From: Nocardioides sp. REDSEA-S33_B3
GTDB lineage: Bacteria; Actinomycetota; Actinomycetes; Propionibacteriales; Nocardioidaceae
Assembly: GCA_001627335.1 (NCBI GenBank)
Contig: LUPK01000012.1
Location: forward strand, 1-64,000
Direction of reading: 5' to 3'
DNA length: 64,000 nucleotides
The notes beneath the pieces were generated by a model. The model was not told where the DNA came from. It searched no databases and saw nothing but the letters and a program-made list of their open reading frames with translations. Positions 59,262 through 64,000 of the stretch are shown piece after piece; positions within the stretch are counted from its first letter, which is position 1; every line of letters starts with the position of its first letter. The translations under genes were made by a program, and so were the position numbers.

Positions 59262-59536
59262 GCCTCGACCCGCACCGGCTTGGTGACCTGCTGTGCCCTT
59301 CGCAGGGTGTCGGCCGCGCGAACCAGCGCCAGGCCGAGCTCGTGCGCGGCGGCCTCGTCGAGCAGGTCCCCGGCCACCATGACACCGGGTCGTGCGTCGG
59401 CGTCGTCGGGCTGGAACAGGCGCACGGGGAGCGCACCCCACATCGAGCCGAGGTCACGGCCTGAGTGCGGGCGAGGGCCGTCGTGGTGGCGCGATGTGCA
59501 CCAGACTGGGCACGGAGTGATCGTCGTCGTGGACAT
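59258..59536 (-). CDS. DUF6907-like protein
   Basis: 92 residues from ATG 59536; GAGAGGAA precedes it. The N-terminal CPVWCTSRHHDGPRPHSG is the DUF6907 signature (CPxWCTxxH...H), found in Streptomyces and its mobile elements. The rest (VRLFQPDDADARPGVMVAGDLLDEAAAHELGLALV) is a compact alpha/beta domain. First gene of the minus-strand module. Confidence 0.7.
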   Translation of the reverse strand: MSTTTITPCPVWCTSRHHDGPRPHSGRDLGSMWGALPVRLFQPDDADARPGVMVAGDLLDEAAAHELGLALVRAADTLRRAQQVTKPVRVEA

Positions 59537-59610
59537 GAGTGGCGGTTCCTCTCGAATCGAGTAGGGGCCGTCCCGTTCTGTCCACATCCGTTCCACGGAC
59601 GAGAAGCAGA

Positions 59611-59648
59611 TCGGCCCCTGACTTGCGTTTTCGCAGGTCAGGGGCCGA
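59611..59648 (-). terminator. Element-borne terminator for the tRNA cluster
   Basis: TCGGCCCCTGAC and GTCAGGGGCCGA form a perfect 12-bp stem with a 14-base loop. On the minus strand it lies seven bases after attR, taking the place of the host hairpin now at 50345-50371. Confidence 0.65.
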
Positions 59649-59654
59649 ATCGGT

Positions 59655-59683
59655 CTGGTGGGCGATACTGGGTTTGAACCAGT
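59655..59683. other. attR: 29-bp core inside tRNA-Val
   Basis: Identical to 50377-50405. It covers the CCA end, acceptor 3' strand and T-arm of the tRNA-Val(GAC), so the tRNA stays whole after integration. Confidence 0.88.
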
Positions 59684-59730
59684 GACCTCTTCCGTGTCAA
59701 GGAAGCGCGCTACCGCTGCGCCAATCGCCC
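59659..59730 (-). tRNA. tRNA-Val(GAC)
   Basis: 72 nt plus an encoded CCA (59656-59658). Acceptor GGGCGAT/ATCGCCC, anticodon loop TTGACAC (GAC), T-arm ACTGGTTCAAACCCAGT. Third of a Gly-Cys-Val cluster on the minus strand. The 3' part comes from the integrated element. Confidence 0.95.
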
Positions 59731-59755
59731 GGGTCTTGAGTTGTGGTGGGTCTGG

Positions 59756-59826
59756 AGGTGGGTACGGGATTTGAACCCGTGTACACGGATTTGCAGTCCG
59801 TTGCCTCGCCTCTCGGCCAACCCACC
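59756..59826 (-). tRNA. tRNA-Cys(GCA)
   Basis: 71 nt with CCA encoded at 59753-59755. Acceptor GGTGGGT/ACCCACC, anticodon loop CTGCAAA (GCA), T-loop GTTCAAATC. Lies between tRNA-Gly and tRNA-Val. Confidence 0.95.
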
Positions 59827-59857
59827 GTGGAGGCCAAACACTGGAGAGACCTCTCCG

Positions 59858-59930
59858 AGCGGACGACGAGGCTCGAACTCGCGACCTCAACCTTGGCAAG
59901 GTTGCGCTCTACCAACTGAGCTACGTCCGC
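59858..59930 (-). tRNA. tRNA-Gly(GCC)
   Basis: 73 nt, CCA not encoded. Acceptor GCGGACG/CGTCCGC, D-arm TAGCTCAGTTGGTAGAGC, anticodon loop TTGCCAA (GCC), T-arm with GTTCGAGCC. First gene of the tRNA cluster. Confidence 0.95.
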
Positions 59931-60094
59931 TTGTTCCTCCGGGGCTTCCCGGCGAACGACAGGAACAGTAGCCCATGCCCCAGACCGCGCCAAATCCAGG
60001 TGTCCTCGGCGTTTCGTGGGTGCGAACGGAGTCCCCGGAGCAGCACCCGGAGGAGTGTCTGCGGCCCTGTCCGGCGAGCCCTACAGTGACGCCC

Positions 60095-60919
60095 ATGCAC
60101 GCCTGGGTGGACGGTTCCCTGCTCCCCGACCCGCACGCGAGGGCCGTCCGGGTCACCGACCACGGGCTGACGGTCGGTGACGGGGTCTTCGAGACGCTGA
60201 AGGTCGTGGACGGTCGTCCGTTCGCGCTCGGCCCGCACCTGGACCGGCTCGAGCGCAGCGCGACCGGCCTCGGGCTGGACGCGCCGGACCGGGACGCGGT
60301 CCTCGCCGGCGTACGCGCGGTGCTCGACGCGGCCCACCTGCCGCTGGGTCGGCTGCGCATCACTGTCACCGGGGGGCCGGCGCCCATGGGGAGCGGTCGC
60401 GGGGACGAGGGGCAGACGATCACCGTCGTCGCTGACGAGATGCCGCCGACCGCGCCCAGCGCGGCGATCGTCACCGTCCCCTGGCCGCGCAACGAGCGTG
60501 GCGCCACGGCGGGCCTGAAGACCACGTCGTACGCCGAGAACGTCATCGCCCTGGCGCACGCCAAGTCCCAGGGGGCCGACGAGGCCGTCTTCGCCAACAC
60601 CGTGGGCGACCTGTGCGAGGGCACCGGGTCCAACATCTTCTACGTCGTCGACGGCGAGCTCCGCACCCCGACCCTGGCCAGCGGCTGCCTGGCCGGAGTC
60701 ACGCGGGCGCTGGTGCTGCAGTGGTGCGGTGGCCTCGAGGTCGATGCCCCGCTGGGGCAGGTGGCCACACGGGCCGACGAGGTGTTCCTCGTCTCCACCA
60801 CGCGCGACGTCCAACCGGTGCTGCGCTGGGACGGCCGCACCTGGGCGGAGCCCGGCCCGATCACGCGCGCGGCCGCGGCGACGTGGGCCGAGCGCGAGCC
60901 CGAGGGGTACTCCCTCTGA
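60095..60919 (+). CDS. pabC: Class IV aminotransferase / aminodeoxychorismate lyase
   Basis: 274 residues. PLP fold-type IV enzyme: VTDHGLTVGDGVFETLKVVDG, the PLP lysine in TAGLKTTSYAENV, and EGTGSNIFYVVDGELRTPTL, followed by GVTRALVL. The small active-site pattern is that of PabC (4-aminobenzoate synthesis for folate), though D-amino acid or branched-chain aminotransferases cannot be excluded. TACAGT at 60082-60087 is seven bases before the ATG: a leaderless promoter. Confidence 0.87.
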   Translation: MHAWVDGSLLPDPHARAVRVTDHGLTVGDGVFETLKVVDGRPFALGPHLDRLERSATGLGLDAPDRDAVLAGVRAVLDAAHLPLGRLRITVTGGPAPMGSGRGDEGQTITVVADEMPPTAPSAAIVTVPWPRNERGATAGLKTTSYAENVIALAHAKSQGADEAVFANTVGDLCEGTGSNIFYVVDGELRTPTLASGCLAGVTRALVLQWCGGLEVDAPLGQVATRADEVFLVSTTRDVQPVLRWDGRTWAEPGPITRAAAATWAEREPEGYSL

Positions 60920-60936
60920 CCCGTCTTCCGGTCGGA

Positions 60937-61389
60937 TCAGCCGCGCGGCTGCAGCAGGTCCTCGACCAGCGCGTCGAGGTCCAGGTGGGCGGACTCGGTG
61001 CCCCAGGGCACCAGTGAGAGCGAGCGCCCCAGGAAGTCGTCGAGGTCGGCCATCTCCAAGCGGAGGACGAGCCGGCCGGACGGCGCCTGCAGCCGGATGA
61101 CCACAGCCTCCTCGAGCGTGGCCGTGAGCGCCGGCCAGATCATGACGTCACCGTCACCGACCGGGCTGTTCGCCCCGGTGACCAGCAGCTCGCGGGCCAC
61201 CATCCAGGTCACGTCGCCGTCGGAGGCGTGGAAGACCAGCGCCACGGCGTACGGGTCCTCGGGGTCGTAGACCATGGACACCGGCAGCTGACCGCCGCGC
61301 TCGCCGGGCGACTCCAGGCAGGTCATTCGCACCTCGGAGACGAGGACGGTGAGCGGCCCGCTGCGCAGGGGCTCGGAGTGGTTCGGCAT
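60937..61389 (-). CDS. SsgA-family sporulation/cell-division regulator-like protein
   Basis: 150 residues. VSMVYDPEDPYAVALVFHASDGDVTWMVARELLVTG and GDVMIWPALTATLEEAVVIRLQAPSG, then the DLDDFLGRSLSLVPWGTE end, are the SsgA/SsgB signature. In Streptomyces SsgB recruits FtsZ to sporulation septa; related proteins occur in other morphologically simple actinobacteria, where the role is not defined. Converges on pabC. An AGGAGG-like stretch precedes its ATG at 61389. Confidence 0.9.
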   Translation of the reverse strand: MPNHSEPLRSGPLTVLVSEVRMTCLESPGERGGQLPVSMVYDPEDPYAVALVFHASDGDVTWMVARELLVTGANSPVGDGDVMIWPALTATLEEAVVIRLQAPSGRLVLRLEMADLDDFLGRSLSLVPWGTESAHLDLDALVEDLLQPRG

Positions 61390-61597
61390 CGGTCCTCCTG
61401 GATGGTCCCGGGAGGCGGCCGGGCGGCCGTCTCTGTGGAGGGGACGCCGTTCCCATCGGCTCATGACGCGGAGACCTTCAGGAGTTTTCGCGATCGTGGC
61501 CGACGTGGCCGCAGCACCTGTCTCGGGACGGCTGGATCCGTGCGTCGATGCCGATGCGGGGGAGCGGTCCGCCATGCGCTACAGTCGGCCACCGCAC

Positions 61598-61669
61598 GGG
61601 CGATTGGCGCAGTGGTAGCGCGCTTCGTTCACACCGAAGAGGTCACTGGTTCGAACCCAGTATCGCCCA
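61598..61669 (+). tRNA. tRNA-Val(CAC)
   Basis: 72 nt. Acceptor GGGCGAT/ATCGCCC, anticodon stem CTTCG/CGAAG, loop TTCACAC (CAC), T-arm ACTGGTTCGAACCCAGT. CCA is not fully encoded (ACCG follows). Its 3' half is repeated 91 bp downstream. Confidence 0.95.
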
Positions 61670-61801
61670 CCGTTGCTTGGTTCCCTCGGCGTTGCCGGGG
61701 TGGTAGCGCGGCTCTGCCGTCGCACCGAAGAGGTCACTGGTTCGAACCCAGTATCGCCCACCGTTGCTTGGTTCCCTCGGCGTTGCCGGGGTGGTAGCGC
61801 G
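61632..61801. repeat. Tandem 79-bp repeat (period 91) including the tRNA-Val(CAC) 3' half
   Basis: 61632-61710 and 61723-61801 are identical. Each contains the anticodon-stem 3' strand, T-arm and acceptor of tRNA-Val, then CCGTTGCTTGGTTCCCTCGG and a D-stem-like GGTGGTAGCGCG. The second tRNA half (61723-61760) lacks a 5' acceptor, so it is a pseudo-tRNA. The rest of the gap 61670-61887 shows nothing else. Confidence 0.9.
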
Positions 61802-61887
61802 CGAATCCGCTGATCAGGGGGCCTTCGCCGTCTTGGTCAGTACGTCGGTCACGCGCCGCCGGCCCTGTTCCGTGGCATGGTGGATCC

Positions 61888-62475
61888 ATGCGACTCCAGC
61901 GCACGGCGTACGCCGCGGTCGTCCCGCTCCTGCTGACGGCCCTGGCCGGGTGCGGCTCGGACACGGCGGAGACCGCGGCCGACGACGCCGGCCCCACGGC
62001 GTCGGCGACCACGAGCGAGGACCCGACGACCGAGCCCTCCGCCGAGGTCAGTGACGAGCCCAGCGCGGAGCCCTCCGTCGACCCCGACCCTGCCGTGGTG
62101 ACCGGGATCGACGGCACCTTCGACGCCGACGCCCTCACCGTGACCGTCGAGGTGCCCGAGCTGGTGGCCAGCGACCGGGTGCTGCTGATGTACAACCAAC
62201 AGAAGCGCGACGTGCGCATCGCGGTGGAGTCGATCCTGGTCGGCGACGAGCCCCGCATCAACGCGGTGTGGACCGACTACAACCGCGAGATGAGCGGCCG
62301 GGTCAAGGACGTGGAGTCCACGTGGGACCTCGACGCCGGGACGATCACCTTCGTGCTGCGCGACAAGCTCAACGGCACGCAGGCCACCGTGGCAGCGATC
62401 GGGCTCGGCCCCAAGGACCGGTACCCGGTCGAGCCGCCTGCCGACGCGGTGAGCACCACGATCAAGCGCAGGTGA
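61888..62475 (+). CDS. Hypothetical lipoprotein
   Basis: 195 residues. Signal peptide [22 protein letters not shown] with lipobox LAGC (Cys22), then a Ser/Thr/Glu/Pro-rich linker to about residue 68, then a compact beta-rich domain ([36 protein letters not shown]). No named family recognised. Lies between the tRNA-Val repeat and thrS, as a single gene. Confidence 0.78.
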   Translation: MRLQRTAYAAVVPLLLTALAGCGSDTAETAADDAGPTASATTSEDPTTEPSAEVSDEPSAEPSVDPDPAVVTGIDGTFDADALTVTVEVPELVASDRVLLMYNQQKRDVRIAVESILVGDEPRINAVWTDYNREMSGRVKDVESTWDLDAGTITFVLRDKLNGTQATVAAIGLGPKDRYPVEPPADAVSTTIKRR

Positions 62476-62581
62476 GCGCGCGCCTGCGGGCGCATATCGA
62501 GTAGGGAACCGCCAGAGGCGGTCGATACCCTGCACGCACGCCCGGGACCGGGCGTGGAACCCACCGAACAGGAGCACCGCT

Positions 62582-64000
62582 GTGTCCGAGCTGAGCATCG
62601 TCCGCGTCCACGCCGAGGAGCGTCAGGACCGGACGGTCACCACGGGCACCAAGGCGTGGGAGCTGTTCAAGGACGAGACCGAGGTCGTCGCCGCCCGCGT
62701 GGTCTCGACGGGCTCGACCGACCCGCAGCTCAAGGACCTCTCCTACGTCCTCGCCGAGGGCGACGTCGTCGAGTCGGTCCCGATCGACTCCAAGGACGGC
62801 CACGACATCCTGCGCCACTCCACCGCGCACGTGATGGCGCAGGCGGTGCAGCAGCTCTTCCCCGAGGCCAAGCTCGGCATCGGCCCGCCGGTCACCGACG
62901 GCTTCTACTACGACTTCGACGTCGAGAAGCCGTTCGTCCCCGAGGACCTCGCCAAGATCGAGACCGCGATGCGCAAGATCATCAAGGAGGGTCAGCGCTT
63001 CGAGCGTCGCGTCACCACCGACGCCGACGCGATCAGCGAGCTCCAGGACGAGCCCTACAAGATCGAGCTCATCGAGCTCAAGGGCTCCGGCAACGCCGAG
63101 AGCGCGGCCGAGGGCGCGAGCGCCGAGGTGGGCGCGGGCGAGCTGACCATCTACGACAACGTCCGCCGCAACGGCGACGTCGCCTGGTCAGACCTGTGCC
63201 GCGGCCCGCACCTGCCCACCACCAAGCGGATCCCCGCCTTCAAGCTGATGCGGTCGGCGGCGGCGTACTGGCGCGGCGACGAGAAGAACAAGATGCTGCA
63301 GCGCATCTACGGCACCGCCTGGGAGTCCAAGGAGGCGCTCGAGGAGCACCTGCACCGCATCGAGGAGGCCGAGCGCCGCGACCACCGCAAGCTCGGCCGC
63401 GACCTCGACCTGTTCTCCTTCCCCGACGAGATCGGCTCGGGACTCGCGGTCTTCCACCCCAAGGGCGGTGTGATCAAGCGCGTCATGGAGGACTACGTCC
63501 GCCAGCGCCACATCGAGGAGGGCTTCGAGTACGTCGGCACCCCGCACCTGACCAAGGACCAGCTCTTCTACACCTCCGGTCACCTGCCGTACTACGCCGA
63601 CACCATGTTCCCGCCCATGGAGTTCGAGGGCTCGAACTACATGGTCAAGCCGATGAACTGCCCGATGCACAACCTGATCTACCGCTCGCGCGGCCGGTCC
63701 TACCGAGAGCTCCCGCTGCGGCTCTTCGAGTTCGGCTCGGTCTACCGCTACGAGAAGTCCGGGGTCGTGCACGGCCTGACCCGCGTGCGCGGCCTGACCC
63801 AGGACGACTCGCACTCCTACGTCACCAAGGAGCAGGCGCCGGCTGAGATCAAGCACCTGCTCGACTTCGTGCTCGGGCTGCTGCGCGACTTCGGCATCGA
63901 CGACTTCTACCTCGAGCTCTCCACCCGTGACGACTCCAAGCCCGACAAGTTCGTCGGCTCCGAGGAGGACTGGGAGGTGGCCACCAAGGTGCTCGAGGAC
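62582..64000 (+). CDS. thrS: Threonine-tRNA ligase (continues beyond window)
   Basis: 473 codons visible, GTG start with GGAGCACC before it; the gene runs past the end. Charges tRNA-Thr. An N-terminal TGS domain (about 1-70), the editing domain with [15 protein letters not shown] and [10 protein letters not shown], and the class II core with [31 protein letters not shown] and RGLTQDDSH are present. An insert of low-complexity [16 protein letters not shown] lies in the second domain. The 106-bp leader has only a short hairpin (CACGCCC/GGGCGTG), with no T-box features. Confidence 0.97.
   Translation, partial: MSELSIVRVHAEERQDRTVTTGTKAWELFKDETEVVAARVVSTGSTDPQLKDLSYVLAEGDVVESVPIDSKDGHDILRHSTAHVMAQAVQQLFPEAKLGIGPPVTDGFYYDFDVEKPFVPEDLAKIETAMRKIIKEGQRFERRVTTDADAISELQDEPYKIELIELKGSGNAESAAEGASAEVGAGELTIYDNVRRNGDVAWSDLCRGPHLPTTKRIPAFKLMRSAAAYWRGDEKNKMLQRIYGTAWESKEALEEHLHRIEEAERRDHRKLGRDLDLFSFPDEIGSGLAVFHPKGGVIKRVMEDYVRQRHIEEGFEYVGTPHLTKDQLFYTSGHLPYYADTMFPPMEFEGSNYMVKPMNCPMHNLIYRSRGRSYRELPLRLFEFGSVYRYEKSGVVHGLTRVRGLTQDDSHSYVTKEQAPAEIKHLLDFVLGLLRDFGIDDFYLELSTRDDSKPDKFVGSEEDWEVATKVLED

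Larger units (their letters stand above)
50377..59683. mobile_element. Integrative element with capsid and tape-measure genes in tRNA-Val(GAC)
   Basis: A 9.3-kb element bounded by identical 29-bp sequences (50377-50405 and 59655-59683), the right one being the 3' end of an intact tRNA-Val(GAC) gene. Plus-strand genes run integrase, unknown, excisionase-like, DUF6011-like, replication/HTH-like, small proteins, HTH protein, major capsid protein, two small proteins, tape measure, small protein. Four coupled genes run on the minus strand from the tRNA end. Terminase, portal, protease, tail tube, baseplate and lysis genes are not recognisable. No frameshift or stop is found in the capsid or tape-measure frames, and most genes overlap by four bases, which argues against simple decay. 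A satellite using a helper phage is the best fit, a deletion prophage the alternative. Confidence 0.85.

Noticed and set aside
61723-61760. Third tRNA-Val gene
   Set aside because: Only the 3' half is intact; the 5' acceptor strand and anticodon stem do not pair, so it is a duplication remnant.
62476-62581. T-box leader before thrS
   Set aside because: The gap is only 106 bp, lacks a T-box core (TGGNACCGCG) and specifier stem; only a small hairpin is present.

Overview
The window comes from a high-GC Gram-positive actinobacterium, most likely a Nocardioides-like member of the Propionibacteriales. Supporting signs are the very GC-rich codon use, many GTG starts, tight ATGA/GTGA gene overlaps and many apparently leaderless promoters. 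Family content agrees: a DUF222/HNH protein, an SsgA-like protein, an LLM-type flavin/F420 oxidoreductase, a furA-katG pair and a mycobacterial-type CYP51 locus. The genus is an inference from gene content; no rRNA is present.

Layout. 1-5.1 kb: end of an IS110 transposase, a small membrane protein, a DUF222/HNH protein, an alpha/beta hydrolase, and a PPK2 - HipA-like kinase - DUF3037 operon. 5.1-8.8 kb (minus): assimilatory sulfur operon (sulfite reductase, zinc-ribbon protein, CysH, sirohydrochlorin chelatase) behind a 29-residue leader peptide ending in a Cys-Arg-Pro-Arg tail. 8.9-14.6 kb: glyA, an AidB-like acyl-CoA dehydrogenase, a YihY protein, a potassium channel, and a small gene with a perfect SOS box. 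14.7-29.6 kb: lipid/xenobiotic catabolism (acyl-CoA synthetase with a KstR-type box, FMO-type monooxygenase, SDRs, LLM oxidoreductase, phosphotransferase, Rieske oxygenase with a dehydrogenase, three TetR regulators) and a 1117-residue PAS/GAF/SpoIIE/HATPase protein. 30-33.1 kb: DksA-like protein, furA-katG. 33.2-37.8 kb: epimerase, an unrecognised protein, an ABC solute-binding lipoprotein and its TetR. 37.9-49.6 kb: one long plus-strand array, TetR - CYP123-like P450 - SDR - CYP51 - ferredoxin - NTF2-like protein - aldehyde dehydrogenase - SDR - 3-hydroxyisobutyrate-dehydrogenase-like enzyme - carboxymuconolactone-decarboxylase-like protein - hydrolase - amidohydrolase. Its first ten functions correspond to the Mycobacterium tuberculosis Rv0763c-Rv0771 region, but here they are collinear and not divergent.

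50.38-59.68 kb is a complete 9.3-kb integrative element bounded by a 29-bp direct repeat made of the 3' end of tRNA-Val(GAC). It carries a tyrosine integrase, an excisionase-like protein, small coupled genes, an HK97-type major capsid protein and a tape-measure protein, but no recognisable terminase, portal, protease, tail tube or lysis gene. A minus-strand module of four genes lies before the tRNA end. The reading frames are intact and tightly coupled, so the element looks like a capsid- and tape-measure-encoding satellite or minimal mobile element more than a rotting prophage. It is the best candidate for an undescribed system here.

59.7-64 kb: tRNA-Gly, tRNA-Cys and tRNA-Val (minus), a class IV aminotransferase, an SsgA-family protein, a second tRNA-Val(CAC) whose 3' half and flank are duplicated in tandem, a lipoprotein, and thrS, which runs off the end. 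At least three families of dispersed intergenic palindromes recur across the window, several of them between convergent genes.
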